Shown: one piece after another, positions 40,334 to 49,334 of the stretch | Position numbering within the stretch: the stretch's first letter is position 1 | How the letters are laid out: each line of letters begins with the position of its first letter | From: CAZNSX01 sp964575845 | Lineage (GTDB): Bacteria; UBA8248; CAZNSX01 | Assembly: GCA_964575845.1 (NCBI GenBank) | Contig: CAZNSX010000006.1 | Location: 186,001 to 250,000 of the forward strand | Reading direction: 5' to 3' | DNA: 64,000 nucleotides | Notes under the pieces: model-generated | The model's input: only the letters and a program-made list of their open reading frames with translations | The model's database searches: none | What the model was told of the DNA's origin: nothing | Made by a program: the position numbers and the translations under genes

Positions 40334-41233
40334 ATGGAAAAAAAGCGCAACCAGATGGTCCGAAAACAGTGGAAGGAGATGAATCTGGGGGAGAGGATCC
40401 GCGCGGTTCGCCAACGACTGCAGAAGGTCAACCGAAGGCAATATTCCCTCCAAAGCATCTCGAGGCGGACCGGGGTCGTCTCGCGCCAGGGCCTGAGCCA
40501 GATCGAGCTCGGAAAGGTGAAAAATCCCACGGCGAAGGTGCTCGGCGGCATCGCTGCCGACTTGGGGATTTCGCTGGGATTCCTGCTCACGGGCGGGGAG
40601 AGCGATGAGGGGGTTCGAGCGGAATCTTCGCGGGGGCTGCAATTCGAATGGGAAGAATTGCGAAGACGTGTCGCGGATGCTCTGTCATCCGAAGACGCGT
40701 CCACTGAAGAAGGTTTGGACATGAGGGGTCTCCAAAACGTTAAACGGCTTGCCGAAGGCGAATTCGACTCGTTCGTCAAAGCCCTGGGAAACCTCCCCCG
40801 GGTCCCTCAGGGCAAGCCCTCAGAGACGGCTTCAAGGCTTGAATTTGAGGTGGCAGCTCTCAACAGGAGTTCGGACGAGCTGGATCGGGACTTCGCTTTC
40901 CAAATATGGTCAAGAGTTTCGAGCCTCGCCGCCTGTCTTGAGGATGCTCTTCGTCCAATATCGAGGGGGGGGAAGGAAGAAAGCAGAGAAGAGGGCTCCC
41001 TCCTTCATAAAGTCCGGCGGCTCTCACGGTGTCTGGAAAAGAAACCGATTTCATTCACTTCCGCAAACGATTCGGACCATCCGATTTCTCTGAGGATTGA
41101 ATTCGAGGACCTTCCGCTCGTGGTCGAATACCTTGGCAGCGAGAACTTTCCCTCCCGGCTCGTCGATGAGTTCAAAGACCGTATCCGGTTTGAGTGGGAG
41201 ATGCTTCTCAGGAGAGCCAAGCGAGGAGATTGA
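40334..41233 (+). CDS. XRE-family transcriptional regulator with long helical C-terminus
   Basis: About 299 residues from the ATG at 40334; TTG 40325 and ATG 40355 are alternatives. Residues ~17-75 are an XRE helix-turn-helix (LGERIRAVRQRL...YSLQSISRRTGV...LSQIELGKVKNPTAKVLGGIAADL). The rest is charged and helical, without a recognised sensor domain. It diverges from the Hsp20 gene over a symmetric double promoter, so it probably represses both. It may control the chaperone side of the gas-vesicle island. Confidence 0.85.
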   Translation: MEKKRNQMVRKQWKEMNLGERIRAVRQRLQKVNRRQYSLQSISRRTGVVSRQGLSQIELGKVKNPTAKVLGGIAADLGISLGFLLTGGESDEGVRAESSRGLQFEWEELRRRVADALSSEDASTEEGLDMRGLQNVKRLAEGEFDSFVKALGNLPRVPQGKPSETASRLEFEVAALNRSSDELDRDFAFQIWSRVSSLAACLEDALRPISRGGKEESREEGSLLHKVRRLSRCLEKKPISFTSANDSDHPISLRIEFEDLPLVVEYLGSENFPSRLVDEFKDRIRFEWEMLLRRAKRGD

Positions 41234-41394
41234 GACTCTTTGGGGGAGAAACGCGAACAAATTGCGATAGCTCCCTCTAGGGCCTCACGTTTTTTCCTCG
41301 CCTTCCTCTTTTGTCCCTCCCTCAACTGCAGCCCTTTACCTTCGTCCACACTCCTCGTGAAGCCCCGGTGCAACCGGGTGGCTGAGCGCTTCGT

Positions 41395-41416
41395 CAGGCC
41401 CTCTCTTCAGGGCCTG
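41395..41416 (+). terminator. Candidate terminator hairpin
   Basis: CAGGCCCT and AGGGCCTG form an 8-bp stem with a CTCTTC loop, followed by AAACTTTTCC. A moderate match to an intrinsic terminator for the XRE gene. Confidence 0.45.
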
Positions 41417-41437
41417 AAACTTTTCCGCAACCGTAAG

Positions 41438-41467
41438 AAAAATCCTTCCGCCTCATGAGGGATTTTT
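41438..41467 (+). terminator. Second candidate terminator
   Basis: AAAAATCC pairs with GGATTTTT around an inner CCTCATGAGG, ending in a T-run. It could terminate transcription in either direction. Confidence 0.4.
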
Positions 41468-41510
41468 AGTTCTTGCCCCGGGGCATTTCGGCGTGGGCTC
41501 TGGGTTTAAT

Positions 41511-41626
41511 GCCGACCTACCCGGGTTCAAAGGGGGGGAAGGCCTTGGGATGTGTGAAGGAAGGAAATGATGAGGGAGATGCCCACGGCAGCCCGAAGAA
41601 GACGGAACCCGGAAGGTTAAGTCGGC
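41511..41626 (+). ncRNA. Possible structured RNA or leader
   Basis: GCCGAC (41511) pairs with GTCGGC (41621) and CCGGGTTC (41521) with GAACCCGG (41605), closing a ~116-base element. The interior is purine-rich. It lies ~60 bases before the DUF4390-ntrY-lpxC operon. No known RNA family recognised. Confidence 0.3.
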
Positions 41627-41687
41627 GAGTTATTGCCCTTTAAGACGTTATGCTTTAATATTCAGTCAACTCAATGGGATTAACTTA

Positions 41688-42287
41688 GTGAAATCAAAAC
41701 TCACTGGGGAGGGGAGGTTGCAGCGCTCGGCACTGATTGTTTTCCTTGTTCTCCTTCTGGCGTTGCTAGTCGGTGCCGCGGGCGCCTCCGGGCCTTCGGT
41801 CATAGATATAATAGTCATCAACACCGATGAAAACCTGCGCGTCTTCTGCACCCTTGAGAATGCCTTCTCAAAAGAAGTCATGGAGGCCATGCGGGGAGGT
41901 GTCACCACCTCCTTCTCCTACCACATTGAGCTCATACGGCAGCGCGGCCTGTGGTATGATGAGACCGTGGCCCGGAAGGTTGTCAAGCAAACGGTGAAGT
42001 TTAACTCCCTAAAAAAAGAGTTTACCCTATCTCGCGAGACCAGCGCGGGCGAGAAACAGGTGCGCTACACGAGAGATGAGGAAGAGGCCAAAGACTGGCT
42101 GGCCGAGCTTAACGGGGAACCGCTGCGAATGAGGGACCTCCTGAAGCCCAAGAAGCGATACTACGTGCAGATAAAGGGGGACCTCAACACCGTCAATTTC
42201 TCCATTCCCCTGAGATGGATTCTCTTTTTCCTCAGCGACGAAACCGATTGGAGCCGCTCGGGCTACTTCGAGGTCAAAGGGCCGTGA
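41688..42287 (+). CDS. DUF4390 exported protein
   Basis: 199 residues from GTG at 41688. An N-terminal membrane/signal segment (SALIVFLVLLLALLVGAAGA) is followed by a beta-rich domain with VFCTLENAFSKEVMEAM, GVTTSFSYHIEL and FSIPLRWILFFLSD, as in DUF4390 proteins. This family commonly precedes NtrY-type kinases and may be a periplasmic sensor partner. It ends three bases before ntrY. Confidence 0.85.
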   Translation: MKSKLTGEGRLQRSALIVFLVLLLALLVGAAGASGPSVIDIIVINTDENLRVFCTLENAFSKEVMEAMRGGVTTSFSYHIELIRQRGLWYDETVARKVVKQTVKFNSLKKEFTLSRETSAGEKQVRYTRDEEEAKDWLAELNGEPLRMRDLLKPKKRYYVQIKGDLNTVNFSIPLRWILFFLSDETDWSRSGYFEVKGP

Positions 42288-42290
42288 GCC

Positions 42291-44540
42291 ATGAATGAGA
42301 GCACAGGGGATGTAGCCAGCTACAGGAAGCGCGCCGTTCGACGCCTGCTTCTTTGCATGACGGCCATCCTCGTGCTCGTGACGGCCGCCTGGATCTACTT
42401 CAAGGAAATAGACCCGGCCACACCCCTTTTCAATAACGTTGTCGTGGTCGCCCTCCTCGATATCAACATCATCCTCCTCATGGTGCTAGCGCTTCTCGTG
42501 GCTCGAAATCTCATCAAGCTCCACTTCGAGCGCCGCGGGCTGAAGGTGACCGGCAAGCTGCGCTTCAAGCTAATCGCGGCTTTCGTCGGGCTTTCCCTTA
42601 TCCCCTCGGTGTTGCTCCTGGTGGTAGCGAGCGGTCTGATCACCAAGAGCATCGACTCCTGGTTTAACATCCGGGTGGAGCGCTCCCTCGAGGAGTCTCT
42701 GGAAGTGGCCCAAACCTACTACCGTGCGACCGAAGGGGAGGCCCTCGCGCACGCCCGCCGCCTCGCAGTGAGCCTGGCAGCTCCGCAGGCCCTTAAGGAT
42801 CAGAAGGGTCTGAAGGCCCTTGTGGAGTCTAAATTGGATGAGTTTTTGGTTGACAGTATCCAGCTATTCGACGAGGGAGGAAGGGAGGTCCTGAAGCTCA
42901 AGCGGGGGGAGGCGCCCGGAACCACCCTCTTCTATCCCTTCAGCGACCTCATGGATAAAGCCCTGGGGGGAGAGGCCGTCTCTGAGATCCGCTCGGTCGG
43001 CCGGGGAGAGCTCATAAGGGGCCTGGCTCCCATAAGGCTTCCCGGTAAGGGAGGAAAGGTCTTGGGCCTCGTCGCCGTCACCTATTATATACCCCAGAGC
43101 CTCACGGCCAAGCTCGGAGACATAAGAACGGCCTTCGAAAACTACAAGCAGATGGAGATACAGAAGAACCCCATCAAGGCCAGCTACATCATGACCTTCC
43201 TCATGATAGCCTTCCTGGTCATTTTCGCGGCCATTTGGTTTGGGTTTTACCTTGCACGGGGGATCACGGTTCCCATCGAGAAGCTTGCCGAAGGGACCCG
43301 GGCTGTGGCCGAAGGGAACCTGGACTTCAAGATTGACATAAAGTCTGATGATGAGGTGGGCCTGCTGGTGGACGCCTTCAACCGCATGACCTCCAACCTC
43401 AAGCGGAGCGAGGAAGAGGTGGCGGAGGCACACCAAGGGCTCCAGAGGACCAACGTGGAGCTGGACCGCCGGCGCGACTACATGGAGACGGTCCTCCAGA
43501 ACATCGCGACGGGGGTCATCTCCGTCGACCGCCGCGGGCGGATAACCACCATAAATAAGGCGGCGGGCAAGATGCTGGAGGTGGAAATTAAAGGTGCACT
43601 GGGTAAGAGCTACTTCTCTCTTTTCAGTTCAGAGCAGCTCGGGCCTGTGAGGGCCCTCCTGAAAAAGATGTTGGAGTCAGGGCGGGAGACTCTCTCGGAG
43701 CAGATCCAGATGACGGTGGCTGGAAGAGTTCTGACCCTCATCGCCAGCGTTTCCCTCCTGACCGATAGCGGAGGCAGGGGCATAGGCATGGTGGCCGTCT
43801 TCGAGGATCTAACCGAGCTCATCAAGGCCCAGAAGCTTGCGGCCTGGCGGGAGCTGGCTCAGGGCATAGCCCACGAGATCAAGAACCCTCTCACACCCAT
43901 CCAGCTCTCCACCCAGAGGCTGAGGAAAAAGTTTGAGACAGGAGCCCATGACTTTGCGCAGGTTTTCGAGACCTGTACGACCACCATCATCACTCAGGTG
44001 AAAAGCCTGATGGAGCTTGTGAACGAGTTCAGTCAGTTTACCCGACTGCCCGAGGCCCATCCCAGGCCCTGTGACCTGCATTCGCTGTTGAGCGAGGTTC
44101 TCGCCCTCTATCGTGAAAGCCATAGGGAGCTCGAGTTTGAGACGAGGTATGATAAGACCCTGGAACTCATAGCTGTGGATGAGGGGCAGATAAAGCGGGC
44201 TTTCATAAATCTCTTAGAGAATGCTATCGAGTCCATGGAGGGTGGCGGCAAGGTAACCATCTCCACTCTTCTCGATCACATTTCCCAGAGCGTGAGGATA
44301 GAGGTGGCCGATGAGGGGGGAGGCGTCCCGACCAGGGACAGAGAACACCTCTTCATGCCCTATTTCTCCACGAAGAAAGCAGGCAGAGGGCTCGGGCTGG
44401 CCATTGTGCAGAGGATCATTGCCGACCATAACGGTTCAATAGAGGTCAAAGATAACTATCCCAGGGGCACGGTATTCGTCATAAGGCTCCCCCTGGATGG
44501 GGCTTCGGCCCGGAGGGCAGGGAAGGTGAGCTTTGGATAG
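42291..44540 (+). CDS. ntrY: NtrY-type membrane sensor histidine kinase
   Basis: 749 residues. Two or three N-terminal membrane helices, a periplasmic region, another helix near 300 (MTFLMIAFLVIFAAIWFGFYLA), HAMP (ITVPIEKLAEGTRAVAEGNL), PAS (ETVLQNIATGVISVDRRGR), the phosphoacceptor IAHEIKNPLTPIQ, N-box NLLENAIESM and GRGLGLAIVQ. NtrY-NtrX systems respond to envelope, redox or nitrogen cues in different bacteria. Its partner gene starts inside its 3' end and encodes an NtrX-LpxC fusion, so the output here is probably lipid A synthesis. Confidence 0.93.
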   Translation: MNESTGDVASYRKRAVRRLLLCMTAILVLVTAAWIYFKEIDPATPLFNNVVVVALLDINIILLMVLALLVARNLIKLHFERRGLKVTGKLRFKLIAAFVGLSLIPSVLLLVVASGLITKSIDSWFNIRVERSLEESLEVAQTYYRATEGEALAHARRLAVSLAAPQALKDQKGLKALVESKLDEFLVDSIQLFDEGGREVLKLKRGEAPGTTLFYPFSDLMDKALGGEAVSEIRSVGRGELIRGLAPIRLPGKGGKVLGLVAVTYYIPQSLTAKLGDIRTAFENYKQMEIQKNPIKASYIMTFLMIAFLVIFAAIWFGFYLARGITVPIEKLAEGTRAVAEGNLDFKIDIKSDDEVGLLVDAFNRMTSNLKRSEEEVAEAHQGLQRTNVELDRRRDYMETVLQNIATGVISVDRRGRITTINKAAGKMLEVEIKGALGKSYFSLFSSEQLGPVRALLKKMLESGRETLSEQIQMTVAGRVLTLIASVSLLTDSGGRGIGMVAVFEDLTELIKAQKLAAWRELAQGIAHEIKNPLTPIQLSTQRLRKKFETGAHDFAQVFETCTTTIITQVKSLMELVNEFSQFTRLPEAHPRPCDLHSLLSEVLALYRESHRELEFETRYDKTLELIAVDEGQIKRAFINLLENAIESMEGGGKVTISTLLDHISQSVRIEVADEGGGVPTRDREHLFMPYFSTKKAGRGLGLAIVQRIIADHNGSIEVKDNYPRGTVFVIRLPLDGASARRAGKVSFG

Positions 44541-46671
44541 GGGACAGGTACTCGTCGTGGATGACGAGGAGAGCATCCTCAAGAGCCTTCAGGATATTCT
44601 CTCTGATGAGGGCTATCGGGTGGAGACAGCCCTGAGCGGCGAGGAGGCCTTAAAGAAGCTCCGACAGGGGAAGCCCGACCTTGTACTCTTGGACGTGTGG
44701 CTCCCGGGCACGGATGGCATTCATATGCTCCAAACCATGAAAGAGCGTCACGCTAACCTGGAAGTAGTCATTATGTCGGGCCACGGGAACATAGAGACCG
44801 CCGTCAAGGCGGTGAAGCTCGGGGCCTTTGATTTCATTGAGAAGCCGCTCTCCATAGACAGCGTACTCGCGGTTCTGGACCGGGCTCTGGGCCGAAAGCG
44901 TCGTCGTGGCCGCAAGGGGGAGAAGCGGAAGCCTCAAGCGCAGCTCCTCGGCTCTCATGCCCAGATATCCGAAATCAGGGAAGCCCTGCCGAACATAGTT
45001 TCCCAGGGGGGACACCTGCTCCTATGGGGTGAAGATGGCACGGGCAAGGAGTTTCTTGCACGTCTCATTCACGAGGGAAGCCCTTGGAGCGAAGGACCCT
45101 TCCTCAAGATGAGCTGCACGGTTCAGCCGGAGGAAGCCCTGGAAGAGGCACTCTTAGCCGAAGGGGCTTCGAGAGGGGCTTCTCCGGGAACCCTTCTTCT
45201 GGATGATGTGGATTGCTTGAGCCCCAAGGCTCAGGAGTTCCTCCTGAACGCTCTCAGAACGGCCTCCGGCTTGAGGCTCAGGGTCATAGGGGCCATGACG
45301 GCCGAGCCCACAGAGCGGGTTAATTCAGGGGCGCTCTCAGCCGAGCTCTCGTCCCTCCTGGGAGGCACGACTATTGAGCTTCCTCCCCTGAGGGAAAGGG
45401 GGGAGGACGTTCCCCTCCTTGCCCGCCACTTTCTTGAGCATTTCTGCAAGGAGCACAAGAAGGGGAGAAAGGAGCTGGATAAGGCAGCCATTTCCCTTCT
45501 CTCTTGCTACTCGTGGCCGGGAAATATAAAGGAACTCAAAAATCTCATGGAACGCCTCGCCCTTAACCAGCCCGGGCGTTGGCTGGGTATCGAGAGCCTT
45601 CCCCCGGCCCTTAGATTGCTCAAGGGCCCTCAGCCCCCGGCCGGAGGAAGGGGAGACAGCTCCTTCAAGCGCGCCCGGCGGGCCTGGGAGCGGGAATTCA
45701 TCGCCCAGCAGCTCGCGCTGTGCGGGTGGGATATCCCTTGGGCGGCGAGAGCTCTTCAGTTAACCGAAAAGAGCCTCGCCCGAAAGATGCGCGCTATGGG
45801 AATAGAGCCTGATACGGCCGATCGTTCCCTGCCCCTCCCCCAAAGGACCCTCCGCCAGAGCATGGTGCTCTCGGGCCAGGGCCTGCACTCGGGTCTTAAG
45901 ACGGGCCTCATCCTTCAGCCGCTCCCTCCCAACAGCGGTATCCAGTTCGGCACAATAACCGTAGACTCCACTGTCCCCGCTCATATCGACTATGTCCTAT
46001 CGACGGACTACGCGACCACCATCCGGCGGGGACCGGTTCAGGCGAGAACCATAGAGCACCTCATGGCCGTGCTCCACGCCTACCGAATCACAAACCTCCT
46101 GGTGAAGATAAGTGGCGAGGTGCCCATAATGGATGGTTCGGCCCTTGACTTCTGCCAGATCATTGAAGATGCGGGCATCCAGGAGCAGGGGGAGGCGGCT
46201 GCCGAGCTTTGTCCCGATAAGGCCTACTGGGTTGGAGAAGAAGAGAAAGAGGATGAGCCATTTCTCAAGATCGAGCCTGCGCCGGGGTTCTCCGTCAGGT
46301 ACCTCCTCCGTTACCCCCCTCCCGTGGGAGAGCAGGAATTTTTCTTTGAACTCCATGACCCCCAGGTATTCAAGGAGGAGATAGCGCCGGCCAGAACATT
46401 CGGCTTCCTGAAGGAAGTGGAGCGGCTGGAGAAGCTGGGCCTGGTAGGAGGGGGACGTCTGGATAATGTGATCCTGCTCGATGAAGGACGAGTGATAAAC
46501 ACAGTCCTGAGGTTTGCTGACGAGTTCGTTCGCCACAAGATCCTGGACATCCTGGGCGATTTTTACCTTCTGGGACGGGTTATCCGGGGAAAGGTGACCG
46601 CCCGTATGAGCGGCCACTCCGAGAACATCTCCCTCCTGCGAAGGCTGGCTTCGACCTGCCCCCTGCCTTAA
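44533..46671 (+). CDS. lpxC: Fusion: NtrX-like response regulator + LpxC deacetylase
   Basis: 712 residues in one uninterrupted frame, from TTG at 44533 with GGAAGGTGAG upstream. Residues 1-~125 are a receiver (VVDDEES, phospho-Asp in LLDVWLPG). Residues ~150-365 are an AAA+ domain with Walker A GEDGTGKE (from 166) and LLLDDVD, but the sigma-54 contact loop GAFTGA is missing. A Fis-like helix-turn-helix lies near 390-430. From 437 a complete LpxC follows: QRTLRQSMVLSGQGLHSG, zinc/catalytic RTIEHLMAVL, RHKILDILGD and SGHSENI. LpxC commits UDP-acyl-GlcNAc to lipid A. The fusion could let phosphorylation control the enzyme directly. Confidence 0.93.
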   Translation: MDRGQVLVVDDEESILKSLQDILSDEGYRVETALSGEEALKKLRQGKPDLVLLDVWLPGTDGIHMLQTMKERHANLEVVIMSGHGNIETAVKAVKLGAFDFIEKPLSIDSVLAVLDRALGRKRRRGRKGEKRKPQAQLLGSHAQISEIREALPNIVSQGGHLLLWGEDGTGKEFLARLIHEGSPWSEGPFLKMSCTVQPEEALEEALLAEGASRGASPGTLLLDDVDCLSPKAQEFLLNALRTASGLRLRVIGAMTAEPTERVNSGALSAELSSLLGGTTIELPPLRERGEDVPLLARHFLEHFCKEHKKGRKELDKAAISLLSCYSWPGNIKELKNLMERLALNQPGRWLGIESLPPALRLLKGPQPPAGGRGDSSFKRARRAWEREFIAQQLALCGWDIPWAARALQLTEKSLARKMRAMGIEPDTADRSLPLPQRTLRQSMVLSGQGLHSGLKTGLILQPLPPNSGIQFGTITVDSTVPAHIDYVLSTDYATTIRRGPVQARTIEHLMAVLHAYRITNLLVKISGEVPIMDGSALDFCQIIEDAGIQEQGEAAAELCPDKAYWVGEEEKEDEPFLKIEPAPGFSVRYLLRYPPPVGEQEFFFELHDPQVFKEEIAPARTFGFLKEVERLEKLGLVGGGRLDNVILLDEGRVINTVLRFADEFVRHKILDILGDFYLLGRVIRGKVTARMSGHSENISLLRRLASTCPLP

Positions 46672-46680
46672 GGAGTTCCG

Positions 46681-47748
46681 GTGAGAGGAAAAGGAAAGCC
46701 CCTCTGTCCCCTGACCTATAGAGATGCGGGGGTGGATGTGGAGGCTGGGAGAAATCTGGTAAGAGCCATAGCTCCTCTCATGGAAAGTACTCGCAGGGAG
46801 GGGGTCTTGGGTGAGGTGGGCGGCTTCGGCGGCTTCTTCCAGGTGCCCGAAAAATTTAGGGAGCCTGTTCTTGTGGCCGGTGCCGATGGAGTGGGGACGA
46901 AGCTGGCACTGGCCCAAATGGCGGGCGGCCACAAGAGTGTTGGGGTTGACCTCGTGGCGATGTGTGCCAATGATGTGCTCTGCCACGGGGCGGAGCCCCT
47001 TTTCTTCCTGGACTATTTTGCCGCTGGAAGGCTGGAGCCGGAGGTGGCACAGGGGGTGCTCGAAGGCGTTGCCGCAGGGTGCCGGGAGGCGGGGTGCGCC
47101 CTCCTGGGCGGAGAGACGGCCGAGATGCCGGGCTTCTACGGGCGGGGGGTCTATGAGCTCGCGGGCTTCTGCGTGGGGGCCGTGGAAAGGGCGTCCCTCA
47201 TCGATGGGTCGGCCGTAAGGGAAGGGGACTCTCTTCTGGGTCTTCCCTCCTCAGGCCTTCACAGTAACGGCTTCTCCCTTGTTCGCAAGGTCCTTCTCGA
47301 GAAGGAGGACCTTTCCCTCGATGAGGTGTCAGGGCCTTTTAAGAGGAGCCTGAAGGAAGAATTGCTTGAGCCCACCCGAATCTATGTGAAGCCAATCCTC
47401 TCCCTTCTCGAAAGGGTTTCCATCCACGGGATTGCCCACATAACGGGGGGCGGCATCCCCGAAAACCTGGGGAGGGTCCTCCCCCAGGGTCTGAGGGCAA
47501 GGCTTGAGCCTGGGAGCTGGCCCGTTCACCCCATCTTCTCTTTTCTCGCCGACCGGGGCGGCATTGAGGAAAGCGAGATGTACGGGACTTTCAACATGGG
47601 TCTGGGCATGATCCTCATCCTCGGTGAAGAGGATTTCAGAGAGGCTGCTTCCATCCTTGGGGCTCATGGCCTTGAGGCCTTTCGGGTAGGGAGGGTTGAG
47701 AGGGGGAAGGCCCCCCGTGTTTCCATAGGAGGTGGTCTTGGCCTCTAG
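46681..47748 (+). CDS. purM: Phosphoribosylformylglycinamidine cyclo-ligase
   Basis: 355 residues from GTG at 46681. PurM makes aminoimidazole ribotide with ATP in purine synthesis. Motifs: YRDAGVDVEAG at the start, ADGVGTKLALA, GVDLVAMCANDVLCHGAEP and GGETAEMPGFY. It is followed directly by purN with a short overlap, the usual pairing. Confidence 0.96.
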   Translation: MRGKGKPLCPLTYRDAGVDVEAGRNLVRAIAPLMESTRREGVLGEVGGFGGFFQVPEKFREPVLVAGADGVGTKLALAQMAGGHKSVGVDLVAMCANDVLCHGAEPLFFLDYFAAGRLEPEVAQGVLEGVAAGCREAGCALLGGETAEMPGFYGRGVYELAGFCVGAVERASLIDGSAVREGDSLLGLPSSGLHSNGFSLVRKVLLEKEDLSLDEVSGPFKRSLKEELLEPTRIYVKPILSLLERVSIHGIAHITGGGIPENLGRVLPQGLRARLEPGSWPVHPIFSFLADRGGIEESEMYGTFNMGLGMILILGEEDFREAASILGAHGLEAFRVGRVERGKAPRVSIGGGLGL

Positions 47749-48463
47749 GGTTCTGAAACTGGGCGTCCTGGTCTCAGGCCGGGGCAGCAACCTTCAGGCT
47801 CTGCTGGATGCCGAAGCCGCGGGTTGGCTTCCGGCCAGGGTTGTGCTGGTCCTGAGCGATGTTGAGGATGCCCCCGCGCTTGAGCGGGCAAAGGCCCATG
47901 GGGTGGAAGCGCTCTTCATCGACCCCAATTCCTGTGACATCGAAGAAAAATCCATGGCCCTTCTGGATGAGAGGGGAGTTGAGCTTATCTGCCTGGCGGG
48001 CTTTATGCGTATCCTGAGCCCGGGCTTAGTGAGTCGTTACCTTGGCCGCATCGTGAACATCCACCCCTCCCTTCTTCCCTCTTTCCGGGGCCTCAGGGCA
48101 CAGAGAAAGGCGCTTCGGGCGGGGGTCAGGGTGGCAGGCTGCACCGTCCACTTTGTCAGTGAGGAGGTTGATGCCGGGCCCATAATAATTCAGGCTTCCG
48201 TTCCTGTGCTCCTCTCGGACACCGAGGAGAGCCTCGCTGAGAGGATCCTGGCTCAGGAGCACCGGATTTATCCTCTGGCGGTAAAATATATAGCGGATGG
48301 CCGGGTGAGCCTCAAAGAAGGGAGGGCTGTATGGCGAGATTTCGAGGAGGCTGAGGCCGGCTCTATTATATCCCCCTCAGAGAGGGCTCCCGCAGAAGAG
48401 CTTTGGGAGGGGGTTTCCTCGCGGCTTCCTCCCCCTCCTGGAGGATCGGGTTCATCTTTGTGA
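47738..48463 (+). CDS. purN: Phosphoribosylglycinamide formyltransferase
   Basis: About 241 residues from TTG at 47738, five bases after AGGAGGT; a GTG at 47732 overlaps that site and is less likely. Motifs: VSGRGSNLQALL, the catalytic NIHPSLLPSFRG and HFVSEEVDAGPII. It transfers a formyl group from 10-formyl-THF to glycinamide ribotide. About 40 residues longer than typical PurN because of a Ser/Pro-rich tail. Confidence 0.95.
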   Translation: MASRVLKLGVLVSGRGSNLQALLDAEAAGWLPARVVLVLSDVEDAPALERAKAHGVEALFIDPNSCDIEEKSMALLDERGVELICLAGFMRILSPGLVSRYLGRIVNIHPSLLPSFRGLRAQRKALRAGVRVAGCTVHFVSEEVDAGPIIIQASVPVLLSDTEESLAERILAQEHRIYPLAVKYIADGRVSLKEGRAVWRDFEEAEAGSIISPSERAPAEELWEGVSSRLPPPPGGSGSSL

Positions 48464-48554
48464 GCGCACGTCTGGCCGGAGCGCCTCCCCGGGGGGAGGG
48501 TACCGCTTCGCCTGATGAAAGGACTTTGGAACTCGCCAGGACCGGGGGGCCATC

Positions 48555-48692
48555 ATGAGGGAGGAGAGCCCTCGCTGCGGCCTCAGGCAAATTCATACCC
48601 TTAAGGGAGAGGCCCCTGGGAAGGGAGTTCTTACGGCCCTTCTCGAGAGGGAGGGGTTCAAGCTGGAAGCAAGAGAGTCATGTTCCCAATAA
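48555..48692 (+). CDS. Possible 45-residue ORF before rhomboid
   Basis: ATG at 48555; the frame ends inside the rhomboid start. Basic sequence (LRQIHTLKGEAPGKGVLTALL). No family recognised. It fills part of the 216-base gap after purN, but could be chance. Confidence 0.25.
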   Translation: MREESPRCGLRQIHTLKGEAPGKGVLTALLEREGFKLEARESCSQ

Positions 48693-49330
48693 AGGATGAG
48701 AATCCTACTAAGCGCTTCCCGGTGGTGACCGTATTTCTGATCTTCTTGAACATAATCATCTTCTTTTACCAGAGCGCCTTAGGCCCGCGCGGGCAGCTGG
48801 AGTTCATCTACACCTGGGGGGCAATCCCCCATTACATCGAGAGCCCCCTACAGCTAACAATCCTCACGTCCATGTTCCTTCACGGCGGGCTCTTCCATGT
48901 GGGAACAAACATGCTCTACCTCTGGATCTTCGGAAACAATGTGGAGGACTTCATGGGCCGGGGCCGCTTCATCCTCTTCTATCTTCTCTGCGGCTACCTC
49001 GCGGCCTATGCCCATATCTATCGCTACCCCGAGAGCGAGACCCCCATTGTGGGCGCATCAGGAGCCATCTCGGGGATCATGGGCGCCTACATCCTTCTCT
49101 ACCCGCGAGCCCGCGTGCTCTGTCTTGTGTTCCTTGGTTTCTTCTTCACCTTTATCAAGGTGCCGGCCTTTGCGGTCCTGGGCTTATGGATAATAATTCA
49201 GGTGATCAACGGTTCCATGGCTCTGGGAAGGGAGACGGGGGTTGCCTGGTTCGCTCACATAGGGGGCTTTCTTACAGGCTTACTGATCATAGCTCTGTTC
49301 ACGAGGCGGCGTTACAGGAGGACCTTCTGA
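48680..49330 (+). CDS. Rhomboid-family intramembrane serine protease
   Basis: 216 residues with about six membrane helices. The catalytic serine lies in GASGAISGIMGAY and the histidine in AHIGGFLTGLL; the N-terminal part carries the HGGLFHVGTNMLYLW motif. Cleaves membrane proteins within the bilayer; substrate unknown. It sits in a run of envelope genes (lpxC, lolA, rseP). Confidence 0.93.
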   Translation: MFPIKDENPTKRFPVVTVFLIFLNIIIFFYQSALGPRGQLEFIYTWGAIPHYIESPLQLTILTSMFLHGGLFHVGTNMLYLWIFGNNVEDFMGRGRFILFYLLCGYLAAYAHIYRYPESETPIVGASGAISGIMGAYILLYPRARVLCLVFLGFFFTFIKVPAFAVLGLWIIIQVINGSMALGRETGVAWFAHIGGFLTGLLIIALFTRRRYRRTF

Positions 49331-49334
49331 AATA

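Larger units (their letters stand above)
41234..41687. other. Intergenic region after XRE gene
   Basis: No convincing gene. It contains two hairpins (41395-41416, 41438-41467) and a long-range paired structure (41511-41626) before the DUF4390 gene. Confidence 0.5.

Noticed and set aside
41474..41485. Palindrome TGCCCCGGGGCA
   Set aside because: No loop, so not a terminator; may be chance in GC-rich DNA.
41590..41626. GAACCCGGAAGGTTAAG resembles a conserved 5S rRNA loop
   Set aside because: The rest of the element does not match 5S rRNA on either side, and no 16S or 23S is near.
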